From contig URZP01000094.1 in NCBI GenBank assembly GCA_900552365.1, forward strand, positions 1 to 5,257: a stretch of DNA of 5,257 bases, written 5' to 3'. How positions within the stretch are numbered: position 1 is the stretch's first letter; every line of letters begins with the position of its first letter. Positions 1-5,225 of this stretch are shown here, one piece after another. The notes beneath the pieces were generated by a model. It saw only the letters and a list, made by a program, of their open reading frames with translations, made no database searches and was not told the origin of the DNA. The translations under genes were made by a program, and so were the position numbers. Source of the DNA: an uncultured Coriobacteriaceae bacterium. GTDB taxonomy: Bacteria; Actinomycetota; Coriobacteriia; Coriobacteriales; Eggerthellaceae.

Positions 1-1205
1 ATGCCCCACACGATGGGGTGGTCGGGCGCTTGCTGGCGTTCTTCGATTTGACGAAGGCGCACGCCTGCGTCGCGAGCCGCCGATGCCAGCATCTTCTTGA
101 ATCGCTCGGTGTCCATGAAGTGACTGCAGCTGCAGGTGGCAAGGTAGCCGCCGCGCGGCAGGATGCGCATGGCGCGGTAGTTGATGTCCTTGTAGCCGCG
201 CGTTGCCGCTTCAATGCTGCGGCGGTTCTTGGTGAACGCGGGCGGGTCAAGGATGATGAAATCGTAATCGCTGCAACGTTCCTGCTCAAGCTTGGTTAGC
301 AGGTCGAAGACGTTGGCGCAGGTGAACTCCATGCGGTTCTCTACGCCGTTGAGCTGCGCGTTCTTGCGGGCCTGATCGACGGCAAGCTGTGAGATGTCCA
401 CGGCGTTCACGTGCGCGGCGCCGCCAAGCGCGGCGTTCAGTGCGAACGAGCCCGTGTGCGTGAAGCAGTCCAGCACGCGCTTGCCCTGGGCGATTTTCGC
501 CACAGCGCGGCGATTGTACTTCTGGTCAAGGAAGAAGCCGGTTTTCTGCCCGTTCTCGAAGTCAACGAAATAGCGCACACCGTTTTCGTTGATGGTCACG
601 TTGGTATCGGATTTTGGAGTCGACGCGTTTTCGTCGTAGCGCGCCCAGCCTGTGGTTTCGGGCAGCCCTTCAAGTTTGCGCGAGGAAACATCGTTTCGCT
701 CGTAGATGCCGCGGATGGCGATGCCGTCTTCGGCGAACACAGCAAGCAGCGCGTCGAAGATCTGCTGTTTGTGCACTTCCATGCCAATGGACAGGACCTG
801 CGCCACCAAGACGTCTTCGAATTTGTCAACGATCAGCCCGCCGAAGTCATCGGCCTCCGAAAAGATGACGCGGCAGCTGGAGGTGTCTTCGCCCATGGTT
901 GCCTTGCGGTGATCCCAAGCCCAGCGCACTTTGCGCATCCAGAACGCGTCGTCGAAGCGGTCGTTGGCGTTGCGGGTGATAAGACGGATGCGGATTTTGC
1001 TGGATTGCGAGATGGTGCCCGAACCCAGGTAAGAGCCCTTGCGGCTTACCACGTCGACGATGCTGCCGTTTTTCACCTCGGTTTCGCCGGGCGCTGGGAC
1101 AAGTTCGGTTACCTCGGCATCGTAAACCCAGGGGTGGCCGGCGACCAAGGCACGTTCGCCTTTGGGGGTGATGGTGGCGCAGGGGTAGGGGCGGGCGTTC
1201 TTCAT
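1..1205 (-). CDS. RlmI-family class I SAM-dependent 23S rRNA (cytosine-5) methyltransferase, C-terminus cut by the window edge
   Basis: Cytoplasmic enzyme predicted to transfer a methyl group from S-adenosylmethionine to a cytosine of 23S rRNA; E. coli RlmI makes m5C1962. I translated the full minus-strand frame by hand: it is open for 401 codons from ATG 1205 to the left edge. The N-terminal ~75 residues fit the PUA RNA-binding domain. A central block contains FSEADDFGGLIVD (115-127) and ERND (169-172). The Rossmann domain has the family signature ENGQKTGFFLDQK (217-229), SAM motif I LDCFTHTGSF (245-254), acidic motif II VD (D270), DPPAF (320-324) and CSCS (358-361), whose cysteines are candidate nucleophiles. 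The last visible residues, QAPDHPIVWG, match the family's near-C-terminal stretch, so only about 15-25 residues should be missing. The start is supported by the SD 6 nt upstream. It lies 162 nt after aspS, beyond a terminator, so it is probably not in that operon. The family is certain; the exact target base is inferred. Confidence 0.93.
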   Translation of the reverse strand, partial: MKNARPYPCATITPKGERALVAGHPWVYDAEVTELVPAPGETEVKNGSIVDVVSRKGSYLGSGTISQSSKIRIRLITRNANDRFDDAFWMRKVRWAWDHRKATMGEDTSSCRVIFSEADDFGGLIVDKFEDVLVAQVLSIGMEVHKQQIFDALLAVFAEDGIAIRGIYERNDVSSRKLEGLPETTGWARYDENASTPKSDTNVTINENGVRYFVDFENGQKTGFFLDQKYNRRAVAKIAQGKRVLDCFTHTGSFALNAALGGAAHVNAVDISQLAVDQARKNAQLNGVENRMEFTCANVFDLLTKLEQERCSDYDFIILDPPAFTKNRRSIEAATRGYKDINYRAMRILPRGGYLATCSCSHFMDTERFKKMLASAARDAGVRLRQIEERQQAPDHPIVWG

Positions 1206-1211
1206 GGTGGT

Positions 1212-1218
1212 TCCTTTT
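1212..1218 (-). promoter_or_regulatory. Shine-Dalgarno sequence of the methyltransferase gene
   Basis: The minus strand reads AAAAGGA with 6 nt to ATG 1205. This fixes the start of the RlmI-like gene. Confidence 0.75.
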
Positions 1219-1221
1219 GAG

Positions 1222-1288
1222 AAGCGGTTGAACGTGTTGAGGCTAAGGCGTGAAGCAAGTTTGCTGTAAAGCGGTTGGGTTCGTGTTG
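1222..1288. repeat. Imperfect direct repeat pair upstream of the methyltransferase gene
   Basis: On the plus strand AAGCGGTTG-AA-CGTGTTG (1222-1239) recurs as AAGCGGTTG-GGTT-CGTGTTG (1269-1288). Sixteen of sixteen flanking bases are identical and only the short spacer differs. The pair fills most of the promoter/5'-UTR region of the methyltransferase gene. It could be a small duplication or two operator half-sites. The only promoter-like hexamer nearby is TTTACA (minus strand, 1270-1265), with no convincing -10 box at the right distance. Confidence 0.55.
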
Positions 1289-1304
1289 GCCTTCTGACAC
1301 AGCC

Positions 1305-1347
1305 AGATAAGAAACGCGGCGCGTTGGGAATCCCAATCACGCCGCGC
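1305..1347 (-). terminator. Rho-independent terminator after aspS
   Basis: Read on the minus strand, a 7-bp outer stem CGCGGCG/CGCCGCG (1346-1340 with 1321-1315) and a 5-bp inner stem TTGGG/CCCAA with an ATT-type loop are separated by a small internal loop. They are followed by the T-rich tail TTTCTTATC (1314-1306). The element begins about 20 nt after the aspS stop codon and closes the hisS-aspS transcript. There is no comparable T-tract on the plus side, so it acts in one direction. Confidence 0.82.
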
Positions 1348-1367
1348 AAGAAAGCCGAACTATGAAG

Positions 1368-3155
1368 TTACAGCAGACGGAGGTTGACTTCTTTCAGTTG
1401 CTTGCCGGTGACCTCGGAGGGAGCGCCGGTCATGGGGTCGGAGGCGCTGGAAGTCTTCGGGAAGGCGATGACGTCGCGGATGGAGTCCTTGCCAGCCAGA
1501 AGCATGACCAGGCGGTCGAGGCCCAGGGCGATGCCGCCGTGCGGCGGAGCGCCAAGCTCGAGTGCGTGGATAAGGTGACCGAACTTCTCTTCGATGTCGG
1601 CATCGGAGAGGCCCAGACGGCGCAGGACGCGCTTCTGCAGCTCGGGATTGTGGATACGGATGGAGCCGCCGCCCATCTCGAAGCCGTCCATGACGATGTC
1701 GTAGCTGTAGCTGCCGCAGGTCAGCGGATCGGTTTCGATCTTGTCCCAGTCGGCTTCGGGGATCATCGTGAACGGATGATGCTCGGCAGCGTACTTCTTC
1801 GTTTCCTCGTCAAGCTTGAACATGGGGAAGTCGACAACCCACAGCAGCGCATGGCCGTTGCGCTCGATGCCAAGCTTCTCGGCCATATGAAGGCGCAGGG
1901 CGGAAAGGACGGCGCTTGCGACAGCGTAGGTGTCGGCGGCGAACAGAAGCAGGTCGCCGGGCTGAACGCCGGCAGCTTCCTTGATGGCAGCGTGAACTTC
2001 GTCGCCCAGGAACTTGATGATGGGGCTCTTGCCGGCAAGCTCGGTATCGGTGTCGGTGTAGGCGATCCAGGCCATGCCCTTGGCGCCGTTGGCGGCAGCC
2101 ACATCGGCAAGCTTCTCGATGTCGCCACGCGACCAGTTGCCAGCGCCCTTGGCGTTGATGCACTTGACCACGTTGCCGGCGTCGACGGCCTTGGAGAAAA
2201 CGCCGAAGCCGCAGCCGCGGACGATCTCGGTGATGTCGACGAGTTCCATGCCGAAACGGACGTCGGGGCGGTCGCAGCCGAAGCGATCCATGGCTTCCTT
2301 CCAAGGCATGCGCTGAAGCGGGAACTCGTGCTTCACGCCGGCGGCCTCGAGAACCTCCTGGAAGACGCCTTCCATAAGATCCATGACGTTGTTCTCTTCG
2401 ACGAACGACATCTCGATGTCAACCTGGGTGAACTCGGGCTGACGGTCAGCGCGCAGGTCCTCGTCGCGGAAGCAACGGGCGATCTGGTAGTAGCGCTCGA
2501 TGCCGCCGACCATCAGCATCTGCTTGAACTGCTGAGGCGACTGGGGCAGAGCGTAGAACTTGCCGGGGTTGGGGCGGCTGGGAACCAGGTAGTCGCGAGC
2601 GCCCTCGGGGGTGGAGTTTGCCAGAATGGGCGTTTCCACCTCAAGGAAGCCGCGCTTGTTAAGAGCTTGGCGCATAGCCTGGGCAACGGTGTGGCGCAGC
2701 TTGAGGTTGGCGTACATCTCGGGACGGCGAAGGTCCATGTAGCGCCACTTCATACGGGTGGTCTCGTCGGTTTCAATGCCGTCTTCAATGGCGAACGGCG
2801 GGGTGACGGACTTGTTCAGCACCTGAATGGACGTGGCCAGAACCTCGATCTCGCCGGTGGCCATGTTGGGGTTGACCATGCCCTCGCCGCGCTCGCGCAC
2901 GGTGCCGGTGAAACGCAGCACGTCTTCACGGCCGAAGTGCTCGGCCAGGGCGAACTGGTCGGCGGGGACGCAGTCGGGGTCGACGACTACTTGGGTGTAG
3001 CCTTCGCGGTCGCGCAGGTCGACGAAGATAAGGCCGCCGTGGTCGCGGGTGTGCCAAGCCCAGCCGGCCAGCGTGACTTCGCGATCGACGTCTTGTTTGC
3101 GCAGCTCGCCGCAGGTGGCGGTATGCATGCAGAACTGGTTCAGGTATTCCGTCAT
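1368..3155 (-). CDS. aspS: Aspartyl-tRNA synthetase, bacterial type (class IIb), probably non-discriminating
   Basis: Attaches aspartate to tRNA(Asp) in the cytoplasm using ATP. The 595-residue product is about the usual bacterial length (~585-600). Residues ~13-115 are the OB-fold anticodon-binding domain (CGEL, then GWAWHTRDHGGLIFVDLRDREG). Class II catalytic landmarks follow: STPEGARDYLVPSR (181-194), PQSPQQFKQ (204-212), motif 2 FRDEDLRADRQPEFTQVDIE (229-248), and motif 3 with GGGSIRIH (495-502) and GLDRL (545-549). The bacterial GAD insertion lies between about 300 and 430. I chose ATG 3155 because AAGGAG sits 10 nt upstream and family N-termini begin near here. A GTG at 3200 extends the frame by 15 residues but has only a weak AGG and runs through an intergenic hairpin. 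It is the second gene of the operon with hisS, 61 nt downstream of it. His39 in the RDHGG segment is the non-discriminating-type residue. Identity is certain; tRNA specificity is inferred. Confidence 0.97.
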   Translation of the reverse strand: MTEYLNQFCMHTATCGELRKQDVDREVTLAGWAWHTRDHGGLIFVDLRDREGYTQVVVDPDCVPADQFALAEHFGREDVLRFTGTVRERGEGMVNPNMATGEIEVLATSIQVLNKSVTPPFAIEDGIETDETTRMKWRYMDLRRPEMYANLKLRHTVAQAMRQALNKRGFLEVETPILANSTPEGARDYLVPSRPNPGKFYALPQSPQQFKQMLMVGGIERYYQIARCFRDEDLRADRQPEFTQVDIEMSFVEENNVMDLMEGVFQEVLEAAGVKHEFPLQRMPWKEAMDRFGCDRPDVRFGMELVDITEIVRGCGFGVFSKAVDAGNVVKCINAKGAGNWSRGDIEKLADVAAANGAKGMAWIAYTDTDTELAGKSPIIKFLGDEVHAAIKEAAGVQPGDLLLFAADTYAVASAVLSALRLHMAEKLGIERNGHALLWVVDFPMFKLDEETKKYAAEHHPFTMIPEADWDKIETDPLTCGSYSYDIVMDGFEMGGGSIRIHNPELQKRVLRRLGLSDADIEEKFGHLIHALELGAPPHGGIALGLDRLVMLLAGKDSIRDVIAFPKTSSASDPMTGAPSEVTGKQLKEVNLRLL

Positions 3156-3165
3156 TCTTGTTTTG

Positions 3166-3171
3166 CTCCTT
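3166..3171 (-). promoter_or_regulatory. Shine-Dalgarno sequence that decides the aspS start
   Basis: The minus strand reads AAGGAG, 10 nt before ATG 3155. The spacing is slightly long, but this is much the best SD near any candidate start in this frame. Confidence 0.7.
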
Positions 3172-3178
3172 GTGTTTC

Positions 3179-3198
3179 GCGTCTTTAAACGAAGACGC
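3179..3198 (-). other. Hairpin in the hisS-aspS intercistronic gap
   Basis: A perfect 7-bp inverted repeat GCGTCTT/AAGACGC with a 6-nt loop lies between the hisS stop and the aspS SD; the stem ends 7 nt before the SD. No T-run follows on either strand, so it is not a terminator. It may be a processing or stability element, or may tune aspS translation. Confidence 0.55.
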
Positions 3199-3216
3199 AC
3201 TTCAAACCTGTTTAGT

Positions 3217-4518
3217 TTACCTCAAAACCTCGTGCACCATGGAAAGATCAACCTCGCGCTCGTCGTGCGTGGCCATGTTGCGAAGGGTTGCCGTACCCTT
3301 GGCCACTTCGTCGGGACCCAGGGTGATGATGTATTCGGCCTCAAGCTTGTTGGCAAGCTTGAACTGGCTTTTCAGGCTGCGTGCCTGATGCGACATATCG
3401 CAGGCGATGCCGGCGTCGCGGCACTTCTGGATAAGGGCGAAGGCGTTGGCGCGCTGGGCGTCCTCAACGCAGGCCACGAACAGCTTGCAGCTGGGGGGTG
3501 CCTTGAACTGCACGCCCGCGGCTTCCAGGGCGATGGCGCAGCGTTCGAAGCCCAAGGCGAAGCCGAAGCCCGGGGTTGGGCGGCCGCCTACTTCCTCGCA
3601 CAGTTTGTCGTAGCGTCCGCCGCCGCCGATGGCGTTCTGGGCGGAGTTGCTGTCAAGTGCCTGCACCTCGAAGACGGTGCGCGTGTAGTAATCGAGGCCG
3701 CGGACCAGCTTGTGGTCCTCGATGTAGTTGATTCCTGCGGCGTCAAGGTAGCTTTTCACGGTGGCGTGATGTTCCTTGCAATCGTCGCACAGGTAGTCGG
3801 TGATCTTGGGAGCCGCGTCCATGACGTGCTTGCAGCTCTCTTCCTTGCAGTCGAAGGCGCGCAGCGGGTTGATGCTGGCGCGCTCCTTGCAGGTTTCGCA
3901 CATCTCGGATTCGTGCTGCGCCATGTATTCGCGAACGGCCTCGCGGTACTTGGGGCGGCAGTTCTCGCAGCCCATGGAGTTGATCAGCAGCTCCATGGAT
4001 TCGCTGGGGATGCCGATGACTTCGTAGAAGCGCATGAGCATGATGATTCCCTCGGCATCGATGGATGGCTCGTCAGCGCCCAGGCACTCGATGCCCACCT
4101 GGTTGAACTGGCGGTAGCGGCCCTTCTGCGGACGCTCGGCGCGGAACATAGGGCCTGCATACATCAGCTTGACCGGTGCGGAACCTTGGGGAACCAGGTC
4201 GTGCTGGACGACGGCGCGGACGACGCCGGCCGTTCCCTCGGGACGCATGGACAGCTTGGACTTCTCTTTGATATGGCCGCCGCCAAGCAGCGTTTCAAGG
4301 TTCTTGCCCGAGATGGCGGTGAACATCTCCTTCGAGACGACGTCGGTTGCCTCGCCGATGCCGCGCACGAAGAGCGTGGTTTGCTCGATGATCGGCGTGA
4401 CGATGGGCTGGTAGCCGTAGGCGCCGAAGACGCGGCGCGCCGTTTCTTGGAAGTGGTTCCAGAACGCTGCCTCTTCGGGCAGCATGTCCTTGGTTCCCTC
4501 GGGAAGTTGAATTGCCAT
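3217..4518 (-). CDS. hisS: Histidyl-tRNA synthetase (class IIa), with an eight-cysteine insertion domain
   Basis: Attaches histidine to tRNA(His) in the cytoplasm; usually a homodimer. The 433-residue product is normal in length. N-terminal LPEGTKDMLPEE and motif 1 (about 34-50, ending EQTTLF) are followed by motif 2 FRAERPQKGRYRQFNQVG (125-142), the two histidine-specific signatures LVRGLDYYTRTVFE (271-284) and GGGGRYDKL (298-306), and motif 3 PGFGFALGFER (316-326). The last ~95 residues form the anticodon-binding domain. Between motif 2 and the LVRGLDYY signature lies an insertion with four cysteine pairs: C184/C187, C207/C210, C224/C229 and C244/C247, suggesting metal binding. ATG 4518 is chosen because GAGG lies 8 nt upstream and MAIQLPEGTKD fits family N-termini. 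It is the first gene of the hisS-aspS operon and is preceded by a structured leader (4519-4640). Identity is certain. Confidence 0.97.
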   Translation of the reverse strand: MAIQLPEGTKDMLPEEAAFWNHFQETARRVFGAYGYQPIVTPIIEQTTLFVRGIGEATDVVSKEMFTAISGKNLETLLGGGHIKEKSKLSMRPEGTAGVVRAVVQHDLVPQGSAPVKLMYAGPMFRAERPQKGRYRQFNQVGIECLGADEPSIDAEGIIMLMRFYEVIGIPSESMELLINSMGCENCRPKYREAVREYMAQHESEMCETCKERASINPLRAFDCKEESCKHVMDAAPKITDYLCDDCKEHHATVKSYLDAAGINYIEDHKLVRGLDYYTRTVFEVQALDSNSAQNAIGGGGRYDKLCEEVGGRPTPGFGFALGFERCAIALEAAGVQFKAPPSCKLFVACVEDAQRANAFALIQKCRDAGIACDMSHQARSLKSQFKLANKLEAEYIITLGPDEVAKGTATLRNMATHDEREVDLSMVHEVLR

Positions 4519-4526
4519 ATGGAATA

Positions 4527-4636
4527 CCTCGTGATCGATGGATCGTGGTCGTGATTTTGATCTGCCTGACCTTGGCTTTCGCCGTTGCGCGGGTGCGCGT
4601 GCGGGCTAGGCTGCGTCTTGCCGATCGCGATCACGA
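4527..4636 (-). promoter_or_regulatory. Structured hisS 5' leader with SD-overlapping inverted repeat
   Basis: On the minus strand TCGTGATCG (4636-4628) is perfectly complementary to CGATCACGA (4537-4529). The second arm overlaps the first two bases of the hisS SD GAGG (4530-4527). A further copy of the 3' arm, ATCACGA (4555-4549), could pair with the same 5' arm instead. Between the arms are a GNRA-type hairpin GGC-GAAA-GCC (4583-4574) and a GCGC-ACCC-GCGC hairpin (about 4598-4587). This suggests mutually exclusive folds, one hiding the ribosome site. It works as RNA only if transcription starts upstream of about 4636. Confidence 0.5.
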
Positions 4637-4661
4637 TAGAAACTGTTTCATTCTAAAGCAA
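4633..4661 (-). promoter_or_regulatory. Candidate hisS-aspS promoter
   Basis: The minus strand reads TTGCTT (4661-4656), a 17-nt spacer, then TATCGT (4638-4633). An alternative -10 box, TAGAAT (4655-4650), is a better hexamer but has no matching -35 at 16-19 nt. The choice matters: the first places the start near 4626 and removes the 5' leader arm from the RNA; the second places it near 4643 and keeps the arm. Confidence 0.35.
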
Positions 4662-4678
4662 AACCCGCAGACGTGCGG
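4652..4678 (-). terminator. Weak terminator-like hairpin just upstream of the hisS promoter
   Basis: The minus strand reads CCGCA-CGTC-TGCGG, a 5-bp stem with a 4-nt loop, followed by GTTTTGCTTT. The short stem makes it weak. It could stop leftward transcription arriving from the right, or act as an attenuator if the operon starts further upstream. Confidence 0.35.
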
Positions 4679-4710
4679 CAATCTGGCGCGATGGGAAGAG
4701 AAATCGCACA

Positions 4711-4736
4711 GGGCGCCGAGCCGCGGCGGGGCGCCC
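4711..4736. other. GC-rich inverted repeat
   Basis: GGGCGCC (4711-4717) and GGCGCCC (4730-4736) form a 7-bp all-GC stem around a 12-nt loop that itself contains the palindrome GCCGCGGC. On the minus strand it is followed by TGTGCGATTTCTCTT, a poor terminator tail; on the plus strand there is no T-tract. Function unknown. Confidence 0.4.
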
Positions 4737-4749
4737 ATTCCGGCACCCC

Positions 4750-4855
4750 CGCACAGATAGCCGCTAGGTGCGGCGCCTGTTGTCAGATGGCCGCCGGCCG
4801 CTCTGGCTGCCGCTAGGTTCGGCGTCCGCGCAGACCCCAGCGTCCGCGCACAGAT
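4750..4855. repeat. Cluster of interlocking short direct repeats
   Basis: Three repeat pairs lie within about 105 bases of noncoding DNA. GCCGCTAGGTGCGGCG (4760-4775) recurs at 4809-4824 with one change (G to T). GCGTCCGCGCA (4822-4832) recurs at 4840-4850, 18 bases later. CGCACAGAT (4750-4758) recurs at 4847-4855. The first 16-mer is itself a hairpin, GCCGC-TAGGT-GCGGC. No open frame of note crosses the cluster. Confidence 0.6.
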
Positions 4856-5022
4856 TTTCCCGTTTTGCGCGATTCCGTTGCAAGTTCCCGGTCGCCGTGA
4901 TTGAACGCGTGCCTCCCTGAACTGGTGTTTCTTCGGAAGGGGTTCAGTCGTTTGGCGAGGAGCTGCTAGCAGGCGTCTTCGAGTGCCTGAAAATCGCGCA
5001 AAACCGTCGGATTTGTGCAGCG
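4845..5022 (+). ncRNA. Candidate structured noncoding RNA, 6S-like in shape
   Basis: Bases 4848-4874 pair with 4992-5018 along a 27-position helix. The inner 13 bp are perfect (GTTTTGCGCGATT with AATCGCGCAAAAC), the outer 8 bp have one G-U, and a small internal loop separates them. Three more pairs (4845-4847 with 5020-5022) follow a bulged A. Inside is a bubble, then an apical arm: TCGCC/GGCGA (4892-4896/4954-4958), GAACG/CGTTT (4903-4907/4949-4953) and CTGAAC/GTTCAG (4917-4922/4942-4947), topped by a cUUCGg hairpin (4928-4939). A side hairpin CAGGC/GCCTG (4970-4974/4985-4989) sits in the 3' half of the bubble. I counted seven G-T oppositions that pair as G-U only if the plus strand is RNA, against about three that favour the minus strand, hence the strand call. 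A length of ~178 nt with one long helix and a central bubble resembles 6S RNA, but no primary-sequence signature was recognised. No good plus-strand promoter is visible just upstream. On the minus strand a weak -10, CATTAT, lies at 5035-5030. Confidence 0.4.
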
Positions 5023-5086
5023 CAGATGGATAATGTGGCGCGGTCTAGCGAGGCGGCGAGCTGGGCGACGTGAAAGCGCCGGAGCG

Positions 5087-5115
5087 TTGCCGTTTTTAGA
5101 CCGGGAATGTATCAC
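5087..5115 (+). promoter_or_regulatory. Candidate rightward promoter
   Basis: TTGCCG (5087-5092), a 17-nt spacer, then TATCAC (5110-5115); transcription would start near 5122. The surrounding DNA is more AT-rich than the rest of the window. It would drive the structured segment ending at the right edge, or a gene beyond it. Confidence 0.35.
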
Positions 5116-5146
5116 GTTTTTCGGCGTGGTATTCGTATTTCGAGAG

Positions 5147-5210
5147 AGGTTTGCGTCGTAAAGAAAGGCTCTGTTTTTGGAAGACATCGGATGGTGTCCT
5201 CGGCAAACCT
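5147..5210 (+). other. Long-range RNA stem with internal hairpin, possible leader RNA or small RNA
   Basis: AGGTTTGC (5147-5154) is perfectly complementary to GCAAACCT (5203-5210). The 48-nt interior holds a second hairpin, GACATC/GGTGTC (5183-5188/5193-5198), with one G-U pair that exists only in plus-strand RNA. With the promoter candidate to the left and the terminator-like hairpin to the right, this could be a ~135-nt small RNA or the aptamer/leader of a rightward gene outside the window. I compared it by eye with the c-di-GMP, fluoride, glycine, TPP and cobalamin riboswitch patterns I know, and none fits. Confidence 0.4.
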
Positions 5211-5225
5211 TAAGACCACGTTCGA

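Noticed and set aside
1362..3188. 608-codon plus-strand open frame opposite aspS, and similar long frames opposite hisS and the methyltransferase
   Set aside because: Mirror frames that arise from strong third-position GC bias in the real minus-strand genes; the translations are Ala/Gly/Val/His-rich with no family features.
3156..3200. Upstream GTG start for aspS at 3200
   Set aside because: It has only a weak AGG, would translate through the intercistronic hairpin, and adds a basic tail not usual in AspRS; ATG 3155 has AAGGAG.
4631..4651. Six-codon minus-strand mini-frame (MKQFLS) upstream of hisS
   Set aside because: No SD, no His or Asp codons, and it lies at or before the likely transcription start.
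4512..4760. Plus-strand 82-codon frame beginning opposite the hisS start
   Set aside because: It has a hydrophobic start, but no SD, an Arg-rich tail, and it crosses the hisS leader arms and promoter region; no sign of coding.
4519..4857. T-box riboswitch upstream of hisS
   Set aside because: Expected by analogy with Bacillus hisS-aspS, but no TGGNACCGCG T-box motif is present on the minus strand; GC-rich GGTGCCGG-like stretches are only vaguely similar.
4966..5187. Minus-strand 73-codon open frame (starts MSSKNRAF)
   Set aside because: No recognisable family, Arg/Asn-rich with rare AGA codons unlike the neighbouring genes, and it overlaps the 3' half of the long RNA-like helix. There is a fair GAGGA about 9 nt upstream and the frame is open to the right edge, but coding is not supported.
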